From assembly GCF_016135805.1 (NCBI RefSeq), contig NZ_JADWOX010000007.1, forward strand, positions 171,064-235,063: a stretch of DNA of 64,000 bases, in the 5' to 3' direction. Positions 7,344 through 15,512 of the stretch are shown in pieces. Positions within the stretch are counted from its first letter, which is position 1; each line of letters begins with the position of its first letter. Made by a program: the position numbers and the translations under genes. Source of the stretch: Caulobacter hibisci (GTDB taxonomy: Bacteria > Pseudomonadota > Alphaproteobacteria > Caulobacterales > Caulobacteraceae). Under the pieces are notes generated by a model, which worked only from the letters and a program-made list of their open reading frames with translations, was not told where the DNA came from and ran no database searches.

Positions 7344-7405
7344 TTAGAGGCCATTGCGCACGCTGATTGAAAATCAGCAGGCCGCGCCGCCTGGGCGCTC
7401 GCGCC

Positions 7406-7437
7406 GGCCGCCAGGGGGAGGGGACCTCCCCCCGGCC
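7406..7437 (+). other. GC-rich hairpin in the terS-terL gap
   Basis: GGGGGAGG (7414-7421) and CCTCCCCC (7425-7432) pair around a GGA loop, extended by outer GGCC/GGCC arms. The 275-bp gap between terS and terL (7320-7594) contains no convincing gene; besides this hairpin and the one at 7327 I see only C-rich sequence. Confidence 0.4.
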
Positions 7438-7594
7438 TTGACCACCCCCCACCCCCCCAAACGCGGCCGGCCCCCTCGTCCCTAGGGGTGTTCTTCCGTC
7501 CGGTATCACGTCTTCACGCCAAGCCCCCCGCCTGCCGGGGTCGCCGAACCTGTCCGCGTCGAAACGGGTCAGGGTCTGGGAAGGCGGGTCAGGG

Positions 7595-9097
7595 GTGTCG
7601 GAGAGCGTTCAGACCTTAGACCTGCGCAACTACGCCGGGCCGGTGGCCAAGGCGTATGAGCACAGCCGCGCGAAGATCGCGCTGCTGGGTGGTCCTACTG
7701 CTGGGGGAAAATCGCAGGGCTCTGCCCGGCGGTTTCTCCGCGTCACTCTCATGCAGCACCCTAGCCCAAGGGACGGCGTGCGCAAGTGCCGGATCACCTG
7801 CGTGGCGCCGACCTATCGGATCCTGTGGGACACGGCGATCCCCAGCTATCTGAAGGTCTGGCCCAAGACCTGGGGCCAGTGGAGCGGCGCCAAGGGCGAC
7901 CCGGCGGAACACGTCTTCAGCCTGAACTTCAACGGCGCGCCGGTGCAGCTGGAAATGAAGTTCCGGGCGCTGCAGGACAAGTCGGCCGAAGAGTTCATGC
8001 GCGGCCGCGAGACCACGGGCTGGTGGTTTCCGGAAACCGACACCATGCCGGCCGAGGACCTGCTGAGCCTGGCCGCCAACCGGGTCGGCCGCTATCCCGA
8101 ACCCGACGACCGCTGGGACCCGGAAGAGGCCCGGGCCAAGGGGTGGGCGCCGGCCTGGGCGGGCGTCTATGGCGACTTCAACGCGCCGATCGTCGGCAGC
8201 TGGTTCCACGACAAGTTCTATCTGCGCCGCGAGGATCGCGAGGGCCTGTTCATGCAGCCGCCCGGCCTGCTGGCCGACGGCACGCCCAACGCCGAAGCCG
8301 AAAACCTGCACAATCTGCGCAAGATCGACCCGGATTATTATCGCGCGCTGGCGTCGAAAATGTCGGATTACGACATCGCCCGCCTGCTGATGTGCCGGCC
8401 GGGCTGGCCGCGGCTGGGCAAGCCGGTCTATGCCCACTTCCGCGACGAGGTCCACGTGGCCACCGTCGACATCGAGCCCGATCCGTCGCTGCGCGTGGTG
8501 ATCGGGGCGGATGCGGGCCAGACGCTGAACCCGGCCGCCACCTTCAGCCAGGTCAGCTACAGCAACCAGCGGCGGGTGATCGAGGAGATCACGCCGGTCA
8601 AGCGCCAGATGGACCTGACCGAGTTCGCCGCCGAGATCCGGCGCACCATGGACACCCGGTTCCCGCGCTGCCGCGAGGCCGAAATCATCGTCGATCCCTC
8701 GGCCAAGGCCGGCAGCACGATGAACAGGGCGATCAGCTACGCCCAGCTGCTTCAGGCCCATACCGGGATCGCGGTGCGCCTGGCGCCCAGCAACAAGCCA
8801 GAGCAGCGGATTAGCGCGGTCAGCGACCGGCTGCGCCGCTCGGCGGGGCCGGGCGAGCCCGCCCTGCTGATCAGCCCGCGCTGCCGGGGCCTGATCGCCG
8901 CCTACAGCGGCGGATACCACTTCGCCAAGACCGGCAACGCCTATCGCCCGCTGCCCGAGAAGAACGAGCACAGCCACGAGGCCGACGCCGACCAGTACGC
9001 CGAACTGGGGGTCAGCGGCCTGGGCGCGACGGCCGGCGGCTTTATCCCCCCCTCTGCGCGCGCCTCGCACAATGGCCCGGGTGTCATCCTCGACTAG
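7595..9097 (+). CDS. Terminase large subunit
   Basis: A 500-residue protein, the usual size. Residues 32-40 (GGPTAGGKS) form the ATPase P-loop, and EFMRGRETTGWWFPE carries the conserved segment downstream. The C-terminal half contains the nuclease carboxylates (VVIGADAGQTLNPAATF and AEIIVDPSAKAG). It packages DNA into the prohead with TerS and the portal. The start is GTG at 7595; no ATG precedes a conserved segment, and AGGGG abuts the start. This is one of the firmest calls in the prophage. Confidence 0.85.
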   Translation: MSESVQTLDLRNYAGPVAKAYEHSRAKIALLGGPTAGGKSQGSARRFLRVTLMQHPSPRDGVRKCRITCVAPTYRILWDTAIPSYLKVWPKTWGQWSGAKGDPAEHVFSLNFNGAPVQLEMKFRALQDKSAEEFMRGRETTGWWFPETDTMPAEDLLSLAANRVGRYPEPDDRWDPEEARAKGWAPAWAGVYGDFNAPIVGSWFHDKFYLRREDREGLFMQPPGLLADGTPNAEAENLHNLRKIDPDYYRALASKMSDYDIARLLMCRPGWPRLGKPVYAHFRDEVHVATVDIEPDPSLRVVIGADAGQTLNPAATFSQVSYSNQRRVIEEITPVKRQMDLTEFAAEIRRTMDTRFPRCREAEIIVDPSAKAGSTMNRAISYAQLLQAHTGIAVRLAPSNKPEQRISAVSDRLRRSAGPGEPALLISPRCRGLIAAYSGGYHFAKTGNAYRPLPEKNEHSHEADADQYAELGVSGLGATAGGFIPPSARASHNGPGVILD

Positions 9098-9106
9098 GGC
9101 CAGCGC

Positions 9107-9436
9107 ATGAAAATCCAGGGCGATCGGAACTACCCCGTGCCGGTGCAGGGCCTTGCGGCCAAGCCGAAAGCGATTTTTCAGGCCACGCTGACTAGCGCCG
9201 CCCAATCGCTCGCGGCGCTGCGGGGGTCGGCGCTGCCGGATGGCGCCGTCTACGCCATGATCCGCGTGGAAACGGCCAACGGTCGTTGGCGCGACGACGG
9301 GGTCGACCCGACGGTGTCGGTCGGCATGCTGCTGGCCACCAGCGACCAGCCGCTGATCTATGACGGCGACCTGGCCGCGCTGAAACTGATCGCGGCCAGC
9401 GGTTCGCCGGTCCTGACGGTGGCGCTCTATGCCTAG
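9107..9436 (+). CDS. Hypothetical phage structural-region protein
   Basis: A 109-residue protein (MKIQGDRNYPVPVQGLA ... VLTVALYA). Its predicted all-beta character and position between terminase and cargo genes suggest a small virion-associated protein. I recognise no domain. Its stop overlaps the start of the next gene by 8 bp. Confidence 0.5.
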   Translation: MKIQGDRNYPVPVQGLAAKPKAIFQATLTSAAQSLAALRGSALPDGAVYAMIRVETANGRWRDDGVDPTVSVGMLLATSDQPLIYDGDLAALKLIAASGSPVLTVALYA

Positions 9437-11606
9437 GTCGATCAGCGCCGGCATCGCCGGTTTTCGCGCCCTGAGCGTGGGCGGCGCCGCGTCCGCCATC
9501 CTGGCCATGAGCTGGATGCCGCCCGCGGCCACGACGGGCGTGGCCTACAATTCCGCGCCCATGGTGACCGGTGGGAACGCGCCGTACATCTTCGTGATCA
9601 CGGCCGGCGCCCTGCCAGCGGGCCTGACGCTGAATCCCGCGACCGGGGCGGTGACGGGCACGCCGACCACGGCCGCCACCTATGCGTTCACGATCGCCGT
9701 CACGGACGCCAGCGGCTCGGCGAGCGTGGCCACGTCTATCGCCGTCAGTGCGGCGAGCGCGGTCATGAACCTCTTTATCACATCCGATCAAGACAGCGTT
9801 GCGGGCGAGGAGCGAGACGATAACCTGGCTAACGCCCTGTTCCTGATCGACCAGGACAAGTTCAACATCGTCGGCTACGTGGCCAACGCTCCCGATGGAC
9901 TTGCATCGTCCTATGATGGGCTGTTCCTGGCTTACGAGGCTGATCGGCCTTATCTGCAAGCCCGCAACCCGACCGCCACCTTTAAAACCAAGGCGCAACT
10001 TGCGCCGCTCGTATACCAGGGCTCGCAGACTGACGCCCCAGCCGCTGGTTACTGGACGTCGGGCGATACTGGCTACGCGGCCGAGCATGCTGCCGCTCAG
10101 GCGTTGATCGCGGCGGCTGTAGCCTACGGAAGCCCCTCGTCGAGCGATCCGTATCAAAAGCTTTGGGTCGCCAATATCGGAGGCTACACGACCCTCGCGC
10201 AAGCTTGCTACGAGGCGATCCAACTTGGTCAGCAACCCGACTTCCTAAAGCGCATCCGCCTGATCGGCAGCCTGACGCACAACGCCAACGTCACCCTCAA
10301 CTCGTGGACTTATCTGGCTAGCAACCAATGGCGCACGCCCTCCTATGGCGCGGGCCTGTTCGACGACCTCTGGATGGTGTCTTGGACCGGTAAAGGTACG
10401 GCGTTCACCAGCCAGGCAGGCGACACCGACGCGTTTTGGGACACCAAGGTCCGGCCGTTTGGCGCGCTCGGCGCCTACCTGGAAAAGGTGCGCGCGAACT
10501 CGGGCTACACTCAACGCTTCCCGCGTGGGCAGGACAGCGCGGCGTGGCTCTGGCTGCGTGAGGCCATGCGCCTGAACAGTTTCGACCCGGCCGACGCCAG
10601 TAACGGCCTTGGGCCGATGCAGCTCTACAACACGGGCGCGGCTTGGCCCTACAGCCAGTGGACTGGTGGCGGTACGTATCCGTCGTCTGGGATCGACACC
10701 AAGTACAGCCCGACCCACTGGGCCGCCCCGGCTCCGATGTCCGACAGTACGTCGCGCAGCACGATCAACATGACGCAATGGTATGCGCTCATGGAGGCGG
10801 CGTTCGCGAAGTGCCGCCCCGACTACTGGACGCCAGATCGCATTACCGGCACGTCGTGGATGGCCTACGCCGCCGACCAGCAAGATGGCGCAGTCGGCTC
10901 AAGCTCGCTTCTTGCCGCCAACGCTCTGTTCACCCGCTACGGCGTGGCTTTGCTCGCGCAGGCCACGGCCGCCAAGCGCCCCGTCAAGTCTCAAACGTCC
11001 GCGCTCGCCAAGCCGGGCATGACCTTTGACGGCACCGACGATGAACTGATCACCACCAACGCTGCGAACGTCCTCGCCATGCTGGGCGGGGTAAACTCCA
11101 ACTCTCGCTGGTTCTGGATGGCCCGCATCGAGAAATCGAACGACACCAGCACGCGCTACCTGAAGACCATCGGCAGTGGCGCCACGAACCGCAACTACCT
11201 CTACAAGTCGAACGATAAGGCCTCCGGTGTTTCGGACGGAACCGCGGGCCTTGTCGACACCAGTCGCCCGGTGTTCAACGACACGAACGGCGTGCTGTGC
11301 ATGGTGATCGGCGGTCTCGATGGCACGACCGAGTTCGGCTATTTCAACGACTTGCCATTCAGCCCGAGCCCCACGGCGACGATCGCCGCTCCAACCACCA
11401 GCACGGCGCTATTCGCCCTCGGCTCCAACGGCGCGAGCAACAACTACTCGTCGATGGTCTACATCGCCAGCGGCGTGGTCGTGGGCTCGCAACCAACCCT
11501 CGATACGGTCCAGCGGCTCACTGCTTGGCTGTCGTGGGAGATCTACGGCGACGGGCGCCTGTGCGCTTCGGGTAATCCTTACAAGGCCGCTCGCCCGGCA
11601 GACTGA
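9429..11606 (+). CDS. Ig-like / DUF1593-like / LamG-like multidomain protein, probable cargo
   Basis: A 725-residue protein. Residues about 50-105 form a putative Ig (He_PIG) repeat (LPAGLTLNPATGAVTGTP). Residues about 113-330 begin LFITSDQDSVAGEERDD and resemble the nucleoside-hydrolase-like DUF1593 fold. Residues about 535-710 (MTFDGTDDELITTN ...) look like a LamG/concanavalin-type beta sandwich. Codon use is visibly less GC-biased than in the flanking virion genes, and the gene lies with the acyltransferase between terminase and portal, where morphogenesis genes are normally continuous. It is probably a moron or adhesion/decoration protein. The function is not established. Confidence 0.55.
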   Translation: MPRSISAGIAGFRALSVGGAASAILAMSWMPPAATTGVAYNSAPMVTGGNAPYIFVITAGALPAGLTLNPATGAVTGTPTTAATYAFTIAVTDASGSASVATSIAVSAASAVMNLFITSDQDSVAGEERDDNLANALFLIDQDKFNIVGYVANAPDGLASSYDGLFLAYEADRPYLQARNPTATFKTKAQLAPLVYQGSQTDAPAAGYWTSGDTGYAAEHAAAQALIAAAVAYGSPSSSDPYQKLWVANIGGYTTLAQACYEAIQLGQQPDFLKRIRLIGSLTHNANVTLNSWTYLASNQWRTPSYGAGLFDDLWMVSWTGKGTAFTSQAGDTDAFWDTKVRPFGALGAYLEKVRANSGYTQRFPRGQDSAAWLWLREAMRLNSFDPADASNGLGPMQLYNTGAAWPYSQWTGGGTYPSSGIDTKYSPTHWAAPAPMSDSTSRSTINMTQWYALMEAAFAKCRPDYWTPDRITGTSWMAYAADQQDGAVGSSSLLAANALFTRYGVALLAQATAAKRPVKSQTSALAKPGMTFDGTDDELITTNAANVLAMLGGVNSNSRWFWMARIEKSNDTSTRYLKTIGSGATNRNYLYKSNDKASGVSDGTAGLVDTSRPVFNDTNGVLCMVIGGLDGTTEFGYFNDLPFSPSPTATIAAPTTSTALFALGSNGASNNYSSMVYIASGVVVGSQPTLDTVQRLTAWLSWEIYGDGRLCASGNPYKAARPAD

Positions 11607-11696
11607 CGGGAGCGCCTCCAAATTGCTGCACGCGAAGTTGCGTCCCTGCTGGCTACCGGCTAGGCAAGCATGGCCGCAACATCATCGGGGGCTTTG

Positions 11697-12824
11697 ATGG
11701 CGAGTGAAAGAAAGCAGTACCTTGGTATCGACCTTCTGCGGTTCGCAGCCGCAGCGATCGTCACGGTTTATCACCTGACCTTCTGGGTCACCTACTTCCC
11801 GACGGGCATGAGCGCCAAGGTCGCCATCACGCCCATCCCGGCGACCCTGATCAGTCCGCACATGGAGTTTGGCTGGATCGGTGTGCAGATCTTCTTTGTC
11901 ATCTCCGGTTTCGTTATCGCGTTCAGCGCCGCTCAGGCGTCTGCGAGCCAATTCCTAAAAAGCCGACTGCTTCGCTTAGCGCCGGCTGTCTGGATTTTGG
12001 CCCCGCTTAGCGCCGTCGCCCTAGTCACTACCCACGCGCTTTCGACCAAGGCGACGGTGGCGATCTTGTTGAAATCGCTTGCCTTCTTTCCGTTTTCGCC
12101 TTGGGTAGATAGCGTGTACTGGACGCTCGGCATCGAGATTTCCTTCTATGCCATGGTCTTTGTGCTGCTGATTGCCGGATTGATGCGCTTCTTTGAGCAC
12201 GTCATGTCGGCGGTTGGTTTGATCAGCTTGGTCTACTGGATCGCCAGCCTATGGCTCAACGAGCCCCATAACCGGCTCTTCGAGTTGGCCCTCATCGAAC
12301 ACGGCTGCTTCTTTGCGTTAGGGGCCTTCCTATGGTTGGTCAGCGCACGAGGAGTGACGAACTGGCGGTTGGTCATGATCGGGCTGTCGATCGCGGCTGC
12401 GATGATTGAAATCCCTTTTGAGGTACACGAACGCGCGCTGAAAACTGGATCGCCTGGTCACATTCTGCCGCCGATAATCGTCTGGGGATCGCTGGTCGCT
12501 TTCATGGTCGCCTCGATCCTTCTACCCGCGGTCAATAAGTCGCTGGCTCCCTGGAGCGTTGCGCTGCGAAAACTGGGCCTGATGACTTACCCGCTTTATC
12601 TGGGTCACAACGTGCTCGGTGCGGCCCTTTTGGGTGGCTTGGCTCGCCTCGGATTTACGGGCCTCCTGCCGTTGGTAGGCGTGGCAGCCTTGTCGGCAGG
12701 CTTGGCCTATATTGTGGCGGTCATCCTCGAGCCTCGGCTCCGAACGTGGCTGTCGCGAACGTTTGATGCCGCTACCGACCTAGTCGCGGTCCTCGTTGCG
12801 CGCAGAGGCGCGGCTCAACACTAA
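11697..12824 (+). CDS. O-acyltransferase (acyltransferase-3 family), copy A
   Basis: A 375-residue integral membrane protein with about ten hydrophobic segments. The family signature is at the N-terminus (GIDLLRFAAAAIVTVYH, with the catalytic-type His) followed by GVQIFFVISGFVIAFS and the R-R motif region SRLLRLAPAVW. Such enzymes O-acylate surface polysaccharides; phage-borne ones change host receptors and block superinfection. I prefer ATG at 11,697 (preceded by GGGGGC) over 11,670, because copy B has GTG at the equivalent upstream position. Less GC-rich than the virion genes. Near-identical to the gene at 62,838-63,965. Confidence 0.85.
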   Translation: MASERKQYLGIDLLRFAAAAIVTVYHLTFWVTYFPTGMSAKVAITPIPATLISPHMEFGWIGVQIFFVISGFVIAFSAAQASASQFLKSRLLRLAPAVWILAPLSAVALVTTHALSTKATVAILLKSLAFFPFSPWVDSVYWTLGIEISFYAMVFVLLIAGLMRFFEHVMSAVGLISLVYWIASLWLNEPHNRLFELALIEHGCFFALGAFLWLVSARGVTNWRLVMIGLSIAAAMIEIPFEVHERALKTGSPGHILPPIIVWGSLVAFMVASILLPAVNKSLAPWSVALRKLGLMTYPLYLGHNVLGAALLGGLARLGFTGLLPLVGVAALSAGLAYIVAVILEPRLRTWLSRTFDAATDLVAVLVARRGAAQH

Positions 12825-12833
12825 ATGACCCCC

Positions 12834-12878
12834 CGTTCCTTCGTGCAGCCGGTTCCAGCGGTGCTGCACGAAGGAACG
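12834..12878 (+). terminator. 16-bp hairpin after acyltransferase copy A
   Basis: CGTTCCTTCGTGCAGC (12,834-12,849) and its exact complement (12,863-12,878) enclose a 13-nt loop, 10 bp after the stop. The equivalent hairpin of copy B has T-A changed to C-G on both arms, so pairing is preserved. Confidence 0.65.
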
Positions 12879-12883
12879 AGGCT

Positions 12884-12921
12884 CCGGCCGAGCAAGAGAT
12901 GGGGTTCTGATGCTCGGCCGG
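12884..12921 (+). repeat. Second hairpin, present only in copy A
   Basis: CCGGCCGAGCA and TGCTCGGCCGG (11-bp perfect arms) surround 16 nt. Copy B lacks this whole stretch at the same point, so it looks like a small insertion. The remaining gap up to 13,043 contains no gene; a T-run (TCTTTTTT, about 13,018-13,025) is the only other feature. Confidence 0.6.
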
Positions 12922-13043
12922 ACATGCGCAGGCGATCCGGGGGGATACGGCTGCGCAACGCGCTAGACAATGCTGAGCGGCGCAGCTTGTTCCCGCCAAG
13001 CTCCTAACCCCCCCGGGTCTTTTTTCGCCCGAAGCTCAACCCC

Positions 13044-13247
13044 ATGAGCTTCCTCCGCGCCCCGAAGGCTCCCGAGAGCCAGACGCCGCCCAACCCGGAC
13101 GACGTCGCCAACCGATCCAACGACGCGCGCCGGCGCCGCCTGCTGGGCGGCGGGCGCAACGCCACGGTGCTGGGCCAGATGGCCGAAGGCGCATCGGCGG
13201 GCGGGGCCAGTCCCCGCACGCTGACCGGCCTGAACCCGGGCGGCTGA
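13044..13247 (+). CDS. Small conserved podovirus head-region protein
   Basis: A 67-residue protein (MSFLRAPKAPESQTPPNPDD ... NRSNDARRRRLLGGG, ending ATVLGQMAE ... LTGLNPGG). Short proteins of this appearance are common just upstream of the connector gene in podovirus-like prophages. The role is unknown. It lies 14 bp before the portal gene. Confidence 0.6.
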   Translation: MSFLRAPKAPESQTPPNPDDVANRSNDARRRRLLGGGRNATVLGQMAEGASAGGASPRTLTGLNPGG

Positions 13248-13261
13248 GGGGAGCGCGGGGC

Positions 13262-14938
13262 ATGGCGGCCGACTGGAAAGCGATCATCCGGCAGCGCGAT
13301 CACCTGAAGGCGATCCGCGCCCTGCGCGACAGCGAGTTTCAGCTGATCGCCGACTACTACATGCCGCGCAAGACTTTCGAGGTGGCCCCCCAAAAGGGCC
13401 AGCTGCGCCCGCGCCTGGTGACCACCAGCGTGCCCCAGCGCGCCCTGGCCGACAGCGCCGCGTTCCTGGTCGGCTACCTGATCGACCATACCCGCCCGTT
13501 CGTGAAGCCCAACGTGGCCCGCGGCCTGGTCGCGGCCGGGCGCCAGACCGAACTGGACGACGCGAGCCTGGACTACCTGGACGGCGTCAGCTGGTCGGTG
13601 TTCGACCGGATGATGCTGCCCCAGTCGGGGTTCCTGCAAAGCGTCAGCCGGCTGGCGATCGAGCTGCGCGGCTTTGGCACGGGCGTGCTGTGGACCGGCC
13701 GCAAGCGCGGATTTGGCCCGGTGTATCAGGCCCGCCCGTTCCGCCGGTGCTGGATGTCGTCGGACGAAAACGACCAGATCGACACGGTCTATTACGAGTG
13801 GTGCTTGCCTGCCTGGCAGGTGGTGCAGCAGTACCCCGCCGCCAAGGGTGTCGATAAGATCGCCGAGCTGGCGAACGATCCCAAGCGCGAGCAGACCGAC
13901 GTGACCCTGCTGCACGCGGTGGAGCCGCGCCGCACGGGCCGGGCCCTGCAGGCCGGTTCCGACAAGCCGTTCGCCAGCGTGGTGATCGCCGTCGACTACG
14001 AAGGCGCCGTGCTCGAGGAAAGCGGCTACGACAGCTTTCCCTACAGCGTGCCGCGCCTGGGCGTGGAGGAGGGCAGCGCCTACGGCACGGGGGACGCCTG
14101 GCGCGCCCTGCCTGACGCCATGGTGCTGAACGCCCTGCAGCGCGACGTGGAAGCCGGTGTCGGCCTGCGTGTGCGCCCGCCGATGTTCTCGCCGGCCCGG
14201 CTGTTCGGCAAGCCGATCGACCGGCGCCCGGGGGCGCTGAACGTCTATGACGAAACCGGCCTGGGCTTCCAGACCCTGAAGGACGCCATCCAGTACATGC
14301 CGGTCGGCGGCGACGTCGGGATCGGCTCGGACTACATGCAGATGCTGGAACGCCGCATCGAGCAGGCGTTCATGACCGACTGGATGCGCCTGCCCGATAA
14401 CGGCCAGCGCACCGCCACCGAAATCAACGACCGCCGCGACACCCGCCTGCGGGCCATGGCCGCCCTGATCCCGGGTGTCGATCGCGACCTGATGGGCGTC
14501 TGCGCCAGTCGCACCCTGGACGTGATGGTGGCGGAGGGCCAGCTGGCGCCGCCGACCGAGCAGCTGAGCGAGGTCGAGGTCGACTGGGACTATGCCGGTC
14601 CGCTGGCCATCGCCCAGCAGATGGGCCAGGTGGGCATTTTCGAGCGCATCCTGGGCCTGGCCGAACGGGTGGCCCAGATCGACAGCCGCGAGGTGGCCAC
14701 CGTGGCCATGGGCGAGGGCCTGCGGGCCAGCGCCGACGCCCTGGGCGCGCCGGTGGGCATGATGCGCTCGCGCACGGCCGTGGCCGAGATCCGCGCCGAG
14801 GACGATCGCCGGGCCGAGGAAAAGCACCAGGCCGAGACCGCCGCCACCGCCGCCGCCGCCCTGCGCGACGGCGGGCAGGGCGTGCAGACCCTGGTCGCCG
14901 CCGACCAGATGCAAAACCAGGAAAGGATGGCCGCGTGA
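13262..14938 (+). CDS. Head-to-tail connector (portal) protein, podovirus type
   Basis: A 558-residue protein with the layout of T7/BPP-1-type connectors: an N-terminal helical part with DYYMPRKTF, a central region (GYDSFPYSVPRLGVEEGSAY, resembling the conserved W-x-P-Y-G region), RTATEINDRRDTRLRAM near residue 380, and an Ala/Gln-rich coiled tail. It forms the dodecameric ring through which DNA enters and leaves. Its stop overlaps the next start (GTGA at 14,935-14,938). Confidence 0.8.
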   Translation: MAADWKAIIRQRDHLKAIRALRDSEFQLIADYYMPRKTFEVAPQKGQLRPRLVTTSVPQRALADSAAFLVGYLIDHTRPFVKPNVARGLVAAGRQTELDDASLDYLDGVSWSVFDRMMLPQSGFLQSVSRLAIELRGFGTGVLWTGRKRGFGPVYQARPFRRCWMSSDENDQIDTVYYEWCLPAWQVVQQYPAAKGVDKIAELANDPKREQTDVTLLHAVEPRRTGRALQAGSDKPFASVVIAVDYEGAVLEESGYDSFPYSVPRLGVEEGSAYGTGDAWRALPDAMVLNALQRDVEAGVGLRVRPPMFSPARLFGKPIDRRPGALNVYDETGLGFQTLKDAIQYMPVGGDVGIGSDYMQMLERRIEQAFMTDWMRLPDNGQRTATEINDRRDTRLRAMAALIPGVDRDLMGVCASRTLDVMVAEGQLAPPTEQLSEVEVDWDYAGPLAIAQQMGQVGIFERILGLAERVAQIDSREVATVAMGEGLRASADALGAPVGMMRSRTAVAEIRAEDDRRAEEKHQAETAATAAAALRDGGQGVQTLVAADQMQNQERMAA

Positions 14939-15144
14939 GCCGGAAGTCACCGCCCAAGCCGACCGCGCCCCGCACGGCGCCAGAGCCGGCGCTGGCCGGC
15001 TGCGTCACCTGCCGCTTCGCCGTCTGGACCGACCAGCAGGCGCGGGGCGTCTGCAAGCGCTTTCCGCCCACGCCCATCGCCGGGGCGGGCAATCTCCAGC
15101 CCTCGGTGACGGCGCTGGACGCCTGCGGTGAGCACCGCCCGTGA
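14935..15144 (+). CDS. Small Cys-rich phage protein
   Basis: A 69-residue protein with a Pro-rich start and a C-x2-C pair (GCVTCRFAVW) plus two later cysteines (GVCKRFPP and DACGEH). The four Cys suggest a small metal-binding module; such proteins recur in phage virion operons. GTG start overlapping the portal stop; its own stop overlaps the next GTG. Confidence 0.55.
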   Translation: MSRKSPPKPTAPRTAPEPALAGCVTCRFAVWTDQQARGVCKRFPPTPIAGAGNLQPSVTALDACGEHRP

Positions 15145-15512
15145 CCCTGCTGGATTTCGATCCGAGCGCCGCCGCCCAGGCGGTGCGCTATCGCGACGCC
15201 GAGGAAATGGCCAGGCGCTATCGCCGCGTGTTCGGCGGCCAGGACGGCCGCACGGTGCTGCTGGACCTGCTGCACCTGGCGGGCGTGGCCCAGATCCGGC
15301 CGCCGGGCATGAGCGACGGCGACCGGCGCCACCATGACGGCCGCGCCGCCCTGGCCCTGGAGATCCTGGCCCTGGCCGGCCCCGACGTCGTCGGGGCGAC
15401 CGTGGGCGTGATGACCGCAGACCTTGTTCCACCGGAAGGACTAGACGATGACCGACCAATCGAACCCGCCCGCGAACCCGCCGGGAGACCCGGGGCAAAC
15501 CCCGATTTCTGA
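15141..15512 (+). CDS. Bbp19-like phage protein
   Basis: A 123-residue frame. Residues about 24-80 (RRYRRVFGGQDGRTVLLDLL ... HHDGRAALALEIL) match the short domain first described in Bordetella phage BPP-1 Bbp19 and found beside connectors. The last ~20 residues overlap the scaffold gene in another frame and are probably unconstrained. GTG start in overlap with the preceding stop. Confidence 0.6.
   Translation: MTLLDFDPSAAAQAVRYRDAEEMARRYRRVFGGQDGRTVLLDLLHLAGVAQIRPPGMSDGDRRHHDGRAALALEILALAGPDVVGATVGVMTADLVPPEGLDDDRPIEPAREPAGRPGANPDF

Larger units (their letters stand above)
11663..12997 (+). repeat. Acyltransferase cassette copy A (inverted partner at 62,683-63,999)
   Basis: From GGCAAGC at 11,663 to TCCCGCC at 12,997 this segment matches the reverse complement of 62,683-63,999. 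It covers the whole acyltransferase gene, its hairpin and about 120 bp of 3' sequence, with small indels only in the 3' part. Beyond 12,997 the sequences diverge. Copy B reaches the window edge, so the 5' boundary is not fixed. Confidence 0.85.
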
